This document shows, in pieces, positions 16,645 to 26,613 of a stretch of DNA of 64,000 nt. A program made the translations under genes and the position numbers. Below the pieces are notes generated by a model. The model made no database searches. It saw only the letters and a list, made by a program, of their open reading frames with translations, and was not told the DNA's origin. Each line of letters starts with the position of its first letter. The stretch's first letter is position 1. Source of the DNA: Halopseudomonas formosensis (GTDB lineage Bacteria > Pseudomonadota > Gammaproteobacteria > Pseudomonadales > Pseudomonadaceae); contig NZ_FOYD01000001.1 in the NCBI RefSeq assembly GCF_900115905.1, positions 1 to 64,000 of the forward strand, given 5' to 3'.

Positions 16645-17922
16645 ATGGGCTTTCTCGCAGTCGGGATCAATCACAAGACGGCTTCGGTCGACGTGCGCGA
16701 GCGTGTCGCCTTCGCGCCGGACCAGCTGGCGGATGCGCTGCAGCAGCTGCGTGATGAAACGGCGGCCCGGGAGGTGGCGATCCTGTCCACCTGCAACCGC
16801 ACGGAAATCTACTGCACGCAGGACCAGGCCCGGCCCGAGCAGCTGATCGAGTGGGTGGCGCGCTATCACGGCCTGAACCCGGAGGATGTGGCCCGCTGCA
16901 GTTACGTACATCAGGAGGCCGGTGCGGTCAGCCACATGATGCGGGTGGCCGCCGGTCTGGACTCCATGGTGCTGGGCGAGCCGCAGATCCTCGGCCAGAT
17001 GAAGGACGCCTGGCAGTATGCCCGCACCGCAGGCACCCTCGGCCCCCGCCTTGATCGTCTGTTCCAGAGCACCTTCAATACCGCCAAGCAGGTACGTACC
17101 GATACCGCCATCGGTGCCAATCCGGTGTCGGTGGCCTTCGCCGCCGTTAGTCTGGCGCGGCAGATCTTCGCCGATCTGGGACGCAGTACCGCGCTGCTGA
17201 TCGGCGCCGGAGAGACCATCGCCCTGGTCGCCCGCCACCTGAACGAGCAGGGCGTCAGCAGGCTGATCATCGCCAACCGCACCCTGGAACGGGCCGAGGA
17301 GGTCAGCGCGCCCCTCGGTGGCCGGGCCATCACCCTGAACCAGATACCCGATGTGCTGCACGAATGCGATATCGTCATCGCTTCCACTGCCAGTCCGCTG
17401 CCGATCCTGGGCAAGGGCGCGGTGGAGCGGGCCCTGAAGCAGCGCCGGCACAACCCCATGTTCATGGTCGATATCGCCGTGCCCAGGGATATCGAACCCG
17501 AGGTCGGCAAGCTCGCCGATGTCTATCTGTACAGTGTCGATGACCTGCGTGAGGTCATCGAGGAGAACATGCGCTCGCGCCAGGATGCGGCCCGGGCGGC
17601 GGAGCGGCTGATCGAGCTGGGTACCGACGAGTTCATGCAGCGCATGCGTGCCCGCGCCGCGGTGAATGTGCTCAAGCGCTACCGGCAACAGGCCGAACTG
17701 CAGCGTGACCAGGAACTGGGCAAGGCGCTGGTCCGTCTGGAACGTGGCGGCGACCCGGCACAGGTGATGGCGGAAATGGCCCGTGCCCTTACCAACAAAC
17801 TACTGCATGAACCCAGCGTGCAGCTCAAGCGCATGAGCGCGGAGGGGCGCACCGAGTCCCTGTCGCTGGCGATGGAGCTGTTCGGGCTGGACAATGAAAC
17901 CAGTGCACAGGGCAAACAATGA
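16645..17922 (+). CDS. hemA: Glutamyl-tRNA reductase
   Basis: First enzyme of C5 tetrapyrrole synthesis: glutamyl-tRNA to glutamate-1-semialdehyde with NADPH. The 425-residue protein starts [20 protein letters not shown]. The catalytic Cys is in [11 protein letters not shown]. The NADPH site is [17 protein letters not shown], and the helical dimerisation domain is C-terminal. It heads the hemA-prfA-prmC-moeB-murI operon, overlapping prfA by 4 nt. With hemH in this window it brackets the pathway. Confidence 0.97.
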   Translation: MGFLAVGINHKTASVDVRERVAFAPDQLADALQQLRDETAAREVAILSTCNRTEIYCTQDQARPEQLIEWVARYHGLNPEDVARCSYVHQEAGAVSHMMRVAAGLDSMVLGEPQILGQMKDAWQYARTAGTLGPRLDRLFQSTFNTAKQVRTDTAIGANPVSVAFAAVSLARQIFADLGRSTALLIGAGETIALVARHLNEQGVSRLIIANRTLERAEEVSAPLGGRAITLNQIPDVLHECDIVIASTASPLPILGKGAVERALKQRRHNPMFMVDIAVPRDIEPEVGKLADVYLYSVDDLREVIEENMRSRQDAARAAERLIELGTDEFMQRMRARAAVNVLKRYRQQAELQRDQELGKALVRLERGGDPAQVMAEMARALTNKLLHEPSVQLKRMSAEGRTESLSLAMELFGLDNETSAQGKQ

Positions 17923-19001
17923 AAGCATCACTGCTGCAACGTCTGGACACCCTGCGCGAGCGCTTCGAGGAACTCTCGGCACTGCTCAGCGACGCCGAGG
18001 TCATCAGTGACCAGACCCGGTTCCGCGCCTATTCCCGTGAATATGCGGAGCTGGAACCCACGGTGCAGTGCTACAGCCAGTGGCTCAAGGTCAGCGCTGA
18101 TCTCGAGGAGGCCCGCAGCCTGCTCAAGGACAGCGATCCGGATATCCGCGCCATGGCCGAGGACGACGCGCAGAGCTGCAGCGCCGCGCTGGCCGAGCTG
18201 GAAGCCGAGCTGAACCTGTTGCTGCTGCCACGCGACCCCGATGACGAGCGCAACGTGTTTCTGGAAATCCGCGCCGGCACCGGTGGTGACGAGGCGGCAA
18301 TCTTCGCCGGTGACCTGTTCCGCATGTATTCACGCTACGCCGAGCGGCGTGGCTGGCGTATCGAGGTGCTGTCGGAGAACCCCGGCGAGCATGGAGGCTA
18401 CCGTGAAGTCATTGCCCGCGTGGATGGGCAGGGCGTCTATGCCCACCTGAAATTCGAATCCGGCGCCCACCGCGTGCAGCGGGTGCCGGAGACCGAGTCC
18501 CAGGGCCGCATCCACACCTCCGCCTGCACCGTGGCGGTCATGCCCGAACCGGATGAACAGGCCGCCATCGAGATCAATCCCGCCGACCTGCGGGTGGATA
18601 CCTTCCGCTCCTCCGGCGCCGGTGGGCAGCACGTCAACAAGACCGACTCGGCGATCCGCATTACCCACCTGCCCAGCGGCATCGTGGTGGAGTGTCAGGA
18701 GGAGCGTTCGCAGCACAAGAACCGCGCCAAGGCCATGGCCCTGCTGCAGGCGCGGCTGGCCAACCAGCAGCGCGAGGCCCAGGAGAAGGCGATTTCCGAT
18801 ACCCGCCGCTCGCTGGTCGGCTCCGGTGACCGCTCCGAGCGCATCCGCACCTACAATTTCCCCCAGGGCCGGGTCACCGACCACCGTATCAACCTCACGC
18901 TGTACAGCCTGGACAGTGTCATCGAGGGCGAGCTGGATGCGGTGATCGAACCGCTGCGCCGCGAGTATCAGGCCGATCAGCTGGCCGCGCTGGATTCCTG
19001 A
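17919..19001 (+). CDS. prfA: Peptide chain release factor 1
   Basis: Recognises UAA and UAG stop codons. The 360-residue protein carries the peptidyl-hydrolase motif GGQ ([20 protein letters not shown]), the substrate for methylation by PrmC encoded next to it. The RF1-type PAT-like codon-reading tripeptide should lie in the [19 protein letters not shown] neighbourhood. It overlaps hemA by 4 nt and prmC by 1 nt, so translation is probably coupled. Confidence 0.97.
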   Translation: MKASLLQRLDTLRERFEELSALLSDAEVISDQTRFRAYSREYAELEPTVQCYSQWLKVSADLEEARSLLKDSDPDIRAMAEDDAQSCSAALAELEAELNLLLLPRDPDDERNVFLEIRAGTGGDEAAIFAGDLFRMYSRYAERRGWRIEVLSENPGEHGGYREVIARVDGQGVYAHLKFESGAHRVQRVPETESQGRIHTSACTVAVMPEPDEQAAIEINPADLRVDTFRSSGAGGQHVNKTDSAIRITHLPSGIVVECQEERSQHKNRAKAMALLQARLANQQREAQEKAISDTRRSLVGSGDRSERIRTYNFPQGRVTDHRINLTLYSLDSVIEGELDAVIEPLRREYQADQLAALDS

Positions 19002-19834
19002 TGGGCCGGAGCATCGCTGCCGTTCTGGCCGCAGCCAGCCTGCCGGCGTCGGATACGCCGGTGCTCGACGCCGAGCTGCTGCTGGCCCATGTGCTGGGCA
19101 AGCCGCGCAGCTACCTGCTGACCTGGCCCGAGCGCGAGCTGGACGAGACCCAGCTGGCGCAGTTCGATGCGCTGCTGGCGCGGCGCCGTCAGGGTGAACC
19201 GGTGGCCTACCTCTTGGGCCAGCAGGGTTTCTGGTCGCTGGATCTGAAGGTCGCTCCGGATACGCTGATACCCCGCCCGGACACCGAGCGCCTGGTGGAA
19301 GTGGCCCTGGAGCTGGGCCCCGCCGGCCCGGCCCGGGTACTGGATCTGGGCACCGGCACAGGCGCCATTGCCCTGGCGCTGGCGGCGGAACGCCCCCGGT
19401 GGCAGCTGATCGGGGTCGATCGCATGCCGGCTGCGGTGGCCCTGGCCCGGCGCAATGGTGAGCGACTCGGGCTGACCCATGCACATTTTCTGCAGAGTGA
19501 CTGGTTCAGCGCCCTCGACGGGCAGTGTTTTGACATGATCGTCTCCAATCCCCCCTACATCGCCGCAGACGATCCGCATCTGGCGCTTGGCGATGTGCGC
19601 TTCGAGCCGGCCAGTGCGCTGGTCAGCGGTGAGGATGGTCTGGACGATATCCGCCGCATCATCGCCGAGGCCCCGGATCATCTCGCGCCGGGCGGCTGGC
19701 TGTTGCTCGAGCATGGCTGGCAGCAGGCACCGGCGGTATGTCAGTTGCTGCGCGAGCGCGGGATGGACCAGGTGCAGAGCTGGCGCGATCTGGGTGGTCA
19801 GCTGCGGGTCAGCGGAGGGCAGTGGCATGCTTGA
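19001..19834 (+). CDS. prmC: Peptide chain release factor N5-glutamine methyltransferase
   Basis: SAM-dependent methylation of the Gln in the release-factor GGQ motif. The 277-residue protein has a small N-terminal helical domain. It then has a Rossmann methyltransferase domain with VLDLGTGTGAIALALAAERP and the active-site NPPY in DMIVSNPPYIAADD. The start at the prfA stop (1-nt overlap) is standard for this pair. The 3' end overlaps moeB by 8 nt. Confidence 0.96.
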   Translation: MGRSIAAVLAAASLPASDTPVLDAELLLAHVLGKPRSYLLTWPERELDETQLAQFDALLARRRQGEPVAYLLGQQGFWSLDLKVAPDTLIPRPDTERLVEVALELGPAGPARVLDLGTGTGAIALALAAERPRWQLIGVDRMPAAVALARRNGERLGLTHAHFLQSDWFSALDGQCFDMIVSNPPYIAADDPHLALGDVRFEPASALVSGEDGLDDIRRIIAEAPDHLAPGGWLLLEHGWQQAPAVCQLLRERGMDQVQSWRDLGGQLRVSGGQWHA

Positions 19835-20585
19835 CGAACAACTGTTGCGCTACAGCCGGCAGATTCTGCTGGAGCAGATCGACGTGGAGGGTCAGCAGCG
19901 CCTGCTCGACAGCCGCGTGCTGATCGTCGGCATGGGCGGACTGGGCAGTCCGGCTGCGCTCTATCTGGCCGGTGCCGGGGTCGGCGAGCTGTGGCTGGCG
20001 GATGACGACCGGGTGGATCTGACCAACCTGCAGCGGCAGATCATCCATGCTACCGCTGATCTGGACCGACCCAAGACCGACTCCGCGGCCGCGCGGCTGG
20101 CCGCGCTCAACCCCGAGGTGCGTATCCATCAGCTGGACCAGCGCCTGCTCGGTGAGCAACTGCGCGAGGCCGTGGCCCGGGTGGATCTGGTTCTCGACTG
20201 CACCGACAACTTCACCACCCGCCAGGCGCTGAATTCCACCTGCGTTGCCCTGCGCAAGCCGCTGGTCTCCGGCGCCGCCATCCGGCTGCAGGGGCAGGTC
20301 AGCGTGTTCGATCCGCGGGATCCGGCCAGTCCCTGCTACCAGTGCCTGTACGGCGACGGCGATGATGTGGCGCTGAGCTGCAGCGAGGCCGGGGTCATGG
20401 GTCCGCTGGTGGGCGTGGTCGGCAGCCTGCAGGCACTGGAGGCGCTCAAGCTGCTGGCCGGTTTCGGCGAGCCTCTGGTGGGTCGATTGCTGCTGATCGA
20501 TGCCCTCAGCAGCCGCTTCCGTGAACTGCGCATCCGCCGCGACCCGGGCTGCGGCTGCTGTGGGGCAGGGCAGGGCGATGTCTGA
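19827..20585 (+). CDS. moeB: Molybdopterin-synthase adenylyltransferase
   Basis: Activates the MoaD C-terminus for molybdopterin synthesis. The 252-residue E1-like enzyme shows [20 protein letters not shown] (ATP site), [16 protein letters not shown], catalytic [10 protein letters not shown] and zinc cysteines in CYQCLYGDG and GCGCCG near the end. The start ATG at 19827 overlaps prmC and the conserved [15 protein letters not shown] follows. A ThiF role cannot be excluded, but the neighbourhood matches pseudomonad moeB. Confidence 0.92.
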   Translation: MLDEQLLRYSRQILLEQIDVEGQQRLLDSRVLIVGMGGLGSPAALYLAGAGVGELWLADDDRVDLTNLQRQIIHATADLDRPKTDSAAARLAALNPEVRIHQLDQRLLGEQLREAVARVDLVLDCTDNFTTRQALNSTCVALRKPLVSGAAIRLQGQVSVFDPRDPASPCYQCLYGDGDDVALSCSEAGVMGPLVGVVGSLQALEALKLLAGFGEPLVGRLLLIDALSSRFRELRIRRDPGCGCCGAGQGDV

Positions 20586-21369
20586 GCAACCCGTCGGCGT
20601 GTTCGACTCGGGAGTCGGCGGGCTCTCGGTACTGCGCGAAATCCGCCACTTGCTGCCCGCCGAATCCCTGCTGTATGTCGCCGACAGCGGCTTTGTCCCC
20701 TATGGCGAGAAACCGCCGGAACTGATCATCGAACGCAGCTGCTGGATCGCCGACTTCCTGCTGTCCCGGGGAGCCAAGGCACTGGTGCTGGCCTGCAATA
20801 CCGCCACGGCAGCGGCGGTGGGTGAGCTGCGCGCCCGCTATGGGGTGCCCATTGTCGGTATGGAACCGGCGGTCAAGCCCGCCACCCTGGCCACCCAGAC
20901 TGGCGTGGTGGGGGTGCTGGCGACCACCGGAACCCTGCGCAGCGCGCGTTTTGCTGCACTGCTGGACCGCTTCGCCGGCTCGGTGAAGGTGGTCACCCAG
21001 CCCTGCCCGGGTCTGGTGGAATGCATCGAGCGCGGTGAGCTCGACAGTGACTACCTCACCCAGTTGCTGCTTGGCTATACTCAGCCACTTCTGGAGGCCG
21101 GCTGCGATACGCTGATCCTCGGCTGCACCCACTACCCGTTTCTCAAGCCCGTTCTGCAGCGCCTGCTGCCCGGGCATATCCGCCTGATCGACACCGGCGC
21201 TGCGGTAGCCCGACAGCTGCGCAACCAGTTGCAGCGGTTCGACCTGCTGGCGCAGGGGCCGGCCCGGCCCGAGCAGTTCTGGAGCAGTGGCGATATCCAG
21301 CAGTTGCAGCAGGTATTGCCCATACTCTGGGGGGAGTCGGCACCGGCAGTGCAGGCCCTGGAGCGCTGA
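20578..21369 (+). CDS. murI: Glutamate racemase
   Basis: Supplies D-glutamate for peptidoglycan. The 263-residue protein has [16 protein letters not shown] at the N-terminus and the two catalytic cysteines in [14 protein letters not shown] and [13 protein letters not shown]. The start is ATG 20578, 8 nt inside moeB; the in-frame stretch before it is moeB sequence. It is the last gene of the hemA row; pagL follows after 69 nt. Confidence 0.96.
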   Translation: MSEQPVGVFDSGVGGLSVLREIRHLLPAESLLYVADSGFVPYGEKPPELIIERSCWIADFLLSRGAKALVLACNTATAAAVGELRARYGVPIVGMEPAVKPATLATQTGVVGVLATTGTLRSARFAALLDRFAGSVKVVTQPCPGLVECIERGELDSDYLTQLLLGYTQPLLEAGCDTLILGCTHYPFLKPVLQRLLPGHIRLIDTGAAVARQLRNQLQRFDLLAQGPARPEQFWSSGDIQQLQQVLPILWGESAPAVQALER

Positions 21370-21438
21370 ACAAGCGCAGCGGAACCAGTTATTGAAGTCT
21401 GTATCAAAGCAGTACAACTCTGGTAAGGAAACGACACG

Positions 21439-21963
21439 ATGAAAAGAGCTGCCCTGGCACTATCCTGCGTAATGTCATCCCTGCTGACCATGCCCGCCGC
21501 CCACGCACTGGACGGGATCACTGTTCAGATCGGGGAATCCTCCGAAAGCACCACTACCTACCGCATCGGCGCCCAGTTCGAGTTCGGCCGCACCCTGTGG
21601 CAGAGTGATTCCGGCGGTGTGCTGCTGAATGGCTACTGGGATGCCGGGGTAACCCGCTGGAGCGGGCTGGATGCCACCAGTGTGACCCTGACCCCCATGT
21701 TCCGGCTGAACTTCGGCGCGTCCGAGGGCGGCGTCACGCCCTTTCTCGAGGCCGGCATAGGTGCGGCCTACTTCACCGAAACCAATCTCGATAGTCAGGA
21801 CCTGGGCAGCAAGTTCCAGTTCGAGGACCGGCTGGGCGCCGGCCTGCGCTTTGCCTCGGGTTCGGAGGTCGGCGTGCGCTATTACCACTACTCCAACGCC
21901 GGCATCAAGCAACCCAACGACGGCATCGATATGGGCGCACTGTATTACCGCCTCGCCTTCTGA
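21439..21963 (+). CDS. pagL: Lipid A 3-O-deacylase, PagL family
   Basis: A 174-residue outer-membrane beta-barrel with a signal peptide cut after AHA (residue 23). PagL removes the 3-position acyl chain of lipid A and remodels LPS. The active-site segment HYSNAGIKQPNDGID supplies His150 and Ser152 (mature 127 and 129), matching His126/Ser128 of P. aeruginosa PagL. The third catalytic position (Glu140 there) is Asp164 here. Position next to murI is as in P. aeruginosa (PA4661). AAGGAA sits 9 nt before the start. Confidence 0.87.
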   Translation: MKRAALALSCVMSSLLTMPAAHALDGITVQIGESSESTTTYRIGAQFEFGRTLWQSDSGGVLLNGYWDAGVTRWSGLDATSVTLTPMFRLNFGASEGGVTPFLEAGIGAAYFTETNLDSQDLGSKFQFEDRLGAGLRFASGSEVGVRYYHYSNAGIKQPNDGIDMGALYYRLAF

Positions 21964-21971
21964 TCCGTCGC

Positions 21972-21993
21972 AGCCGGGCAGAGATGCCCGGCT
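21972..21993. terminator. Hairpin between convergent pagL and flavoprotein genes
   Basis: A perfect 9-bp stem AGCCGGGCA / TGCCCGGCT with a GAGA loop lies 9 nt after the pagL stop and 10 nt before the stop of the convergent gene. It has no T-run on either strand, so it is a bidirectional 3'-end hairpin rather than a classic terminator. Confidence 0.5.
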
Positions 21994-22002
21994 CGCTCGG
22001 GC

Positions 22003-22980
22003 TCAGCTGTCGAGCAGCGCCCGTGCCGCCTGACGACCGCTGAGCCAGGCATTCTCGATTCGTCCCCCCAGACACCAGTCGCCGCAGACGTACAGATTCA
22101 GTCTGGGTGCGGCCAATGCCCCCCATTTCAGTTGCTCGGCAGGCCTGGCCTGCGGCCAGAACTGTGCCTGACTGGCGCCCGGCTCCGGCAGCGGCTGACC
22201 CAGAACCTCTGCCATGGCCTGAGACAGCTCGACAATCACCTCCTGCGCGCCGCTGTCGGCATGCCGCTCGGCCCAGCTGGATGTGGATTGCACTACCCAG
22301 ACTTCCCCTTCGCCACGCGCCGGCTTGCTGCTGTTGCGGGCCAGCCAGTCCAGCGGCCCATCACGCACGAAGCAGGCCTCGACCTGGGTCTGCAGGGGCT
22401 GCGCGAAGGTCAGGGCCACACTCCAGCAGGGGCGCAGGTGGACCCGCGCCACATCCTGCTGCAGCTGGGGAGCGACCTCCAGCAGGGGGGCGGCTACATC
22501 GGCGGGGACCGCCAGCACCAGGGCGTCGAAGGGGCCGTGGGTGGTGCCGTTGCCGGCATGTACCAGCCAATCGCCCTCGGTAGTCCGCCGCAGGCGCTCG
22601 ACAGCGCAGTGCTCGAACGGGATGGCCTGGCGCAGCTGTTGTGCCAGCGCAGCCATGTGGGGGACCGCGACCATGCGCTGGATATCGTCGGAGGAGGGGC
22701 GCAGGCCGTATTCGTGGTCATGCAGAAAGAGGTGTGGCGTCCAGTCGGCTATCCACCCCCGGTTCTGCCACTCGCGGGTGGCCTGGCGGAAGGCGGGATG
22801 CCTGGCCGTGAAATACTGTGCCGCCATGTCCGCTGGACCTTCGTGTCCGAGCCGCCCGCCCGGCCGAGGCTGGCTGTCGAACAGGGTGACCGGCAACCCG
22901 GCGTCGGTCAGAACCCGGGCCGCGCTCAGCCCCGCCAGTCCGGCGCCGATGACGGCGATTCCCTGTTGAGTGATGCGCAT
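22003..22980 (-). CDS. FAD-dependent oxidoreductase, renalase-like
   Basis: A 325-residue protein with an N-terminal FAD-binding fold: [20 protein letters not shown], then [13 protein letters not shown]. The C-terminal FAD-closing motif is [20 protein letters not shown]. This compact amine-oxidase architecture with an ARHPAF stretch resembles bacterial renalases. Studied Pseudomonas renalases oxidise mis-reduced forms of NAD(P)H, so a metabolite-repair role is possible here by inference. It is transcribed toward pagL and divergently from hemH. Confidence 0.75.
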   Translation of the reverse strand: MRITQQGIAVIGAGLAGLSAARVLTDAGLPVTLFDSQPRPGGRLGHEGPADMAAQYFTARHPAFRQATREWQNRGWIADWTPHLFLHDHEYGLRPSSDDIQRMVAVPHMAALAQQLRQAIPFEHCAVERLRRTTEGDWLVHAGNGTTHGPFDALVLAVPADVAAPLLEVAPQLQQDVARVHLRPCWSVALTFAQPLQTQVEACFVRDGPLDWLARNSSKPARGEGEVWVVQSTSSWAERHADSGAQEVIVELSQAMAEVLGQPLPEPGASQAQFWPQARPAEQLKWGALAAPRLNLYVCGDWCLGGRIENAWLSGRQAARALLDS

Positions 22981-23079
22981 GGCTCGGGCCCCTGATTTCG
23001 TGGCTGGTCACGGTGCTGCACAGCATCACCGAATCGCCGCCCAGCCGCAATACCTCCGGCATCACCGCCTCTGCACATA

Positions 23080-23153
23080 TTCGCACCCGCGGCGGGTGCT
23101 CCTACGGTCGGGAGGAGGGCTGTACTTTTGTAGGAGCACCGCCCCGGTGCGAA
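23080..23153. repeat. REPIN: two inverted REP sequences
   Basis: Two REP units face each other: 23080-23105 (minus-strand reading GTAGGAGCACCCGCCGCGGG, continuing to TGCGAA) and 23129-23153 (plus-strand TGTAGGAGCACCGCCCCGG, continuing to TGCGAA). Each is itself a hairpin (GCACC / GGTGC) with the GTAGGAGC head typical of pseudomonad REPs. They lie in the 292-nt divergent gap between the flavoprotein gene and hemH. The rest of the gap shows no gene and must hold the hemH promoter. Confidence 0.85.
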
Positions 23154-23272
23154 CCGCGTGGACACCTTCTCTCTCGGTGATAGGCGCGTCCTATGGCGGC
23201 CATTGCAGTAAAAGCCCAGCCGGCAGGGTACAATCCGGTTTCCAGTCACCATCGCCACGCGGGAGAAAACTG

Positions 23273-24292
23273 ATGTCTGAACGGGGAGTGCTCCTGGTCA
23301 ATCTGGGGTCGCCAGCCAGTACCGAGGTGGCGGACGTACGCCGCTATCTCAACCAGTTCCTGATGGATCCCTGCGTGGTGGATCTGCCCTGGTTGCCGCG
23401 TCGCCTGCTGGTCAGCCTGATCCTGCTGCGCCGCCCCAAGGCCTCCGCCGAGGCCTATGCCTCGATCTGGTGGGAGGAAGGCTCGCCCCTGGTGGTAATC
23501 AGCCAGCGGGTGCGGGACCAGTTGCGCAGCCGTCTGGACATGCCGGTGGAACTGGCGATGCGCTACGGCGAGCCGTCCATCGAACAGGGCATTCTCGCTC
23601 TGGTGCAGCAGGGCGTCAGCGAGATACTGCTGATGCACCAGTATCCGCAGTTTGCTGACAGCACCATCACCACCGTCGTGCGTGAGGCCCGGCGGGTCAT
23701 CGATCAGCACGGCCTCAAGGTCCGCCTGACCGAGCTGCCGGCCTTCCATGACCGGCCCGACTATCTGGAGGCCCTGGCCGAGAGCGCCCGTCCCCATCTG
23801 GAGGGAGGCTTCGACCATCTGCTGTTCAGCTATCACGGATTGCCCGAGCGTCACCTGCGCAAGGCTGATCCCACCGGTGGCCACTGCCTGAGTTCACCGG
23901 ACTGCTGCGAGCGGCCGTCCCCCGCGCATGCCCGCTGCTATCGTGCCCAGTGCAAGTCGGTCAGTCGGGAAATCGCCCGGCGCTTCAACCTCAAGGATGA
24001 TCAGTGGAGTGTGGCCTTCCAGTCCCGGCTGGGCCGGGCCAAGTGGATCGACCCCTACACCGAGGTGGAGCTGGAGAGACTGGCCGCCCGGGGCGTCAAG
24101 CGACTTCTGGTCATGTGTCCGGCCTTTACCGCCGACTGCATCGAGACGCTGGAGGAGATCGGTGATCGTGGGCGGGAGCAGTTCATCAACGCCGGGGGCG
24201 AGGAGCTGGTGCTGATTCCCTGCCTGAATGACCATCCGCAGTGGATGGATGTGCTGGCGGACTGGGCGCGCCGGGAGCCGGTCAGCGCCTGA
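23273..24292 (+). CDS. hemH: Ferrochelatase
   Basis: Inserts Fe2+ into protoporphyrin IX, the last step of haem synthesis. The 339-residue protein starts at ATG 23273 after GGGAGA; the conserved opening is [15 protein letters not shown]. The active-site His is in [20 protein letters not shown], and the C-terminal Glu-rich motif is [17 protein letters not shown] cysteine-rich stretch ([20 protein letters not shown]) is present, as in many proteobacterial homologues. Monocistronic. Confidence 0.96.
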   Translation: MSERGVLLVNLGSPASTEVADVRRYLNQFLMDPCVVDLPWLPRRLLVSLILLRRPKASAEAYASIWWEEGSPLVVISQRVRDQLRSRLDMPVELAMRYGEPSIEQGILALVQQGVSEILLMHQYPQFADSTITTVVREARRVIDQHGLKVRLTELPAFHDRPDYLEALAESARPHLEGGFDHLLFSYHGLPERHLRKADPTGGHCLSSPDCCERPSPAHARCYRAQCKSVSREIARRFNLKDDQWSVAFQSRLGRAKWIDPYTEVELERLAARGVKRLLVMCPAFTADCIETLEEIGDRGREQFINAGGEELVLIPCLNDHPQWMDVLADWARREPVSA

Positions 24293-24310
24293 GTCCCCGG
24301 ATGCCGTGGC

Positions 24311-24946
24311 TCAGGCGCGTCTGAGCCACTCGGACAGGGCCAGATGCAGGCCCAGCCCCACCAGCACCGCGCCCATCAGCCGGTCGAACCAGTGCCCCAT
24401 GCGGGCAAAACCGCGGCGCACCGCCGGCTGGCTGAACAGCAGGGCCACCAGACAGAACCACAGGGTGGTGGCCAGCGCCAGATAGACACCGTAACCGGCC
24501 TGGACCAGGGTCGGCGTCTGCGGACTGATCACCAGGGTAAACACCGACAGGAAGAACAGGGTGACCTTGGGGTTCAGGCCATTGGTGATGAAACCGACAC
24601 TGAAGGCCTTGCCGGGGTTCATGCTGACCTGCGAGGCAGACAGGTCTCCGGCATTGGCCTGTGGCCGTGCGCCCAGCGCTTTTATGCCGATGTACAGCAG
24701 GTAGGCGGCAGCCAGCAGTTTCAGCAGGTTGAACAGCCAGATCGACTGGGACACTATGAGGCCGATCCCCAGCAGGGAATAGGCCACGTGCAAAAAGATA
24801 CCGCTGCCGATTCCCAGGGCCGTCATCAGGCCCGCCTGGCGCCCGGCGCTCACGCTGTTGCGGATAACCACGGCGAAATCCGGTCCGGGACTCATCACCG
24901 CCAGCAGGTGCACCAGTGCCACCAGCAGAAATTCATTCAGATACAA
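24311..24946 (-). CDS. LysE/RhtB-family amino-acid exporter
   Basis: A 211-residue inner-membrane protein with about six hydrophobic segments. It has the family's N-terminal motif MSPGPDFAVVIRNSVSAGRQAGLMTALGIG and a middle FITNGLNPKVTLFFLSVF. The family exports lysine, homoserine, threonine and related compounds; the substrate here is unknown. It is convergent with hemH (18-nt gap) and divergent from the dehydrogenase gene (66 nt). Confidence 0.88.
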   Translation of the reverse strand: MYLNEFLLVALVHLLAVMSPGPDFAVVIRNSVSAGRQAGLMTALGIGSGIFLHVAYSLLGIGLIVSQSIWLFNLLKLLAAAYLLYIGIKALGARPQANAGDLSASQVSMNPGKAFSVGFITNGLNPKVTLFFLSVFTLVISPQTPTLVQAGYGVYLALATTLWFCLVALLFSQPAVRRGFARMGHWFDRLMGAVLVGLGLHLALSEWLRRA

Positions 24947-25012
24947 TGCAGTTGCTCCGGCCCAAAAGCGGCCATTTTAACGCTCCACTGTACTTTGCAC
25001 ACGGGTCACACA

Positions 25013-25978
25013 ATGAAAAAGCTCTCGGCGGTATTTCTCGATCATGCCTCACTGGATCAGGGCGACCTGAATCTGCAGGTGCTGCACGAGGCTGCCGGTC
25101 AGCTCTCCCTGTACCCGGCCACCACGCCCGACCAGGTGATAGAGCGCATCGCCGGACATCAGGTGGTGATCACCAACAAGGTGGTCATCGATGAGCAGGT
25201 GATGCAGGCCTGTCCCGGGCTTCAGCTGATCCTGATCGCCGCCACGGGGACCAACAATGTGGACCTGCAGGCGGCCCGCCAGCGGGGTATCGCGGTCTAC
25301 AACTGTCAGGGGTACGGCACCCCGTCGGTGGCCCAGCACAGTCTGATGCTGATGCTGGTGCTGATCACCCGCTTCGAGAGCTACCGCCGGGCGGTGCGTG
25401 ACGGCGCCTGGCAGCGCAGTACCCAGTTCTGCCTGCTGGATTACCCCATAGGCGAGCTCGCCGGCCGCACCCTCGGCATCCTCGGCTATGGCGAACTGGG
25501 GCAGGAGGTGGGTCGCCTGGCCCGGGCCTTCGGCATGCAGGTGGTGGTCGGTGCGGTTCCCGGGCGGCCGCACCCCGAACGGCCCTCGCTGGAGGCCCTG
25601 CTGCCCCGGGTAGATATTCTCAGCCTGCACTGCCCGCTGACGGACAGCACCCGCAACATGATAGGTCGCAACGAGCTGGCGCTGATGAAGCCCGGCAGTC
25701 TGCTGATCAATACCGGTCGCGGTGGTCTGGTGGACGAGCAGGCGCTGGTCGACAGCCTGCGCAGCGGTCACCTGGGTGGTGCCGGCTTCGATGTGCTCAC
25801 CACCGAACCGCCGGCGGCGGGCAACCCGTTGCTGGCGGACGATCTGCCCAATCTGGTGGTGACCCCCCACAGTGCCTGGGGCAGCCGCGAGGCGCGCCAG
25901 CGTATCGTCGGCCAGCTGGCGGAGAACCTGCTGCATGCCACTGGCTCGGGTGCCGAGCCCTCCCGACGGGTCGCCTGA
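25013..25978 (+). CDS. D-2-hydroxyacid dehydrogenase (glycerate/hydroxypyruvate reductase type)
   Basis: A 321-residue NAD(P)-dependent dehydrogenase. The nucleotide site is LGILGYGELGQEVGRLARAF. The catalytic Arg is in TGTNNVDLQAARQRGI, and the Glu and His regions are DVLTTEPP and VVTPHSAWGS. It interconverts 2-hydroxy and 2-keto acids; sequence style is closest to HprA-like glycerate dehydrogenases, but the substrate is not fixed. ATG 25013 is chosen because homology starts at MKKLSAVFLDHASL. The frame is open much further upstream only as a shadow of the lysE gene. Confidence 0.88.
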   Translation: MKKLSAVFLDHASLDQGDLNLQVLHEAAGQLSLYPATTPDQVIERIAGHQVVITNKVVIDEQVMQACPGLQLILIAATGTNNVDLQAARQRGIAVYNCQGYGTPSVAQHSLMLMLVLITRFESYRRAVRDGAWQRSTQFCLLDYPIGELAGRTLGILGYGELGQEVGRLARAFGMQVVVGAVPGRPHPERPSLEALLPRVDILSLHCPLTDSTRNMIGRNELALMKPGSLLINTGRGGLVDEQALVDSLRSGHLGGAGFDVLTTEPPAAGNPLLADDLPNLVVTPHSAWGSREARQRIVGQLAENLLHATGSGAEPSRRVA

Positions 25979-26027
25979 CCGGTAGCGGTCGGCAATCCGC
26001 CCGCGACCCCGGTCACAGATTACCCAT

Positions 26028-26047
26028 CATCACCCCTTGGGGTGATG
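26028..26047. promoter_or_regulatory. Operator-like inverted repeat upstream of pilV
   Basis: CATCACCCC-TT-GGGGTGATG is a perfect 9-bp inverted repeat lying 50 nt after the dehydrogenase stop and 90 nt before pilV. It has no T-run, so it reads better as a protein-binding palindrome than as a terminator. Confidence 0.35.
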
Positions 26048-26136
26048 TGAGCGGGTCAGCTCGCCGCTAGAGTCGCCGGTCCATGCCAGGAGCCGGCAAT
26101 CCCTGGGGCAACTCAACTGCTGCAGGGGGGGGCGCC

Positions 26137-26613
26137 ATGCCGGACGCTTACGCCATCCATACAGCCCGGTTCCACCGCACCACAGCGCAGCAGGGCGCCA
26201 GTCTCATCGAGGTTCTGGTTGCCCTGCTGATTCTTGCTGTCGGCGGGCAGGGTGCGATGCTGCTGCAGGCCCAGGCGTTGCGGGTCAGTGCAGCGGCGGC
26301 CGACCTCACGCATGCCTCCTTCATCGCCTATGACCTGCTGGATCGCATGCGTGCCAATCCCGACGCTCTGGCGCAGTACGCCATGCAGCTGGATCAGGGT
26401 TGTCATCCCGCGACACCGGGAGCGTCGGTAGTACAGACCGACCGCAACGATTTCATGCATGCCGTCACCTGCGAACTGCCCGCCGGGCATGCCCGTGTGC
26501 AGGTGCAGGGTCCCCAGGTCAGCATTCACATCGGCTGGTCCCAGGAGCGCCTGGATGGGCCGGGCGCCCAGGCCAGTCTGCTGCTGTCCACGCGCATCAG
26601 GGGCCTGCCGTGA
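26137..26613 (+). CDS. pilV: Type IV pilus minor pilin PilV
   Basis: A 158-residue prepilin. After a basic leader comes the PilD cleavage site QQG|ASLIEVLVALLILAVGG, the canonical class III signal with Glu at +5. PilV helps prime pilus assembly as part of the minor-pilin tip complex. ATG 26137 is preferred over an in-frame ATG 54 nt upstream because of the G-rich site just before it and leader length. It overlaps pilW by 4 nt (GTGA). It is the first gene of a four-gene row. Confidence 0.87.
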   Translation: MPDAYAIHTARFHRTTAQQGASLIEVLVALLILAVGGQGAMLLQAQALRVSAAAADLTHASFIAYDLLDRMRANPDALAQYAMQLDQGCHPATPGASVVQTDRNDFMHAVTCELPAGHARVQVQGPQVSIHIGWSQERLDGPGAQASLLLSTRIRGLP

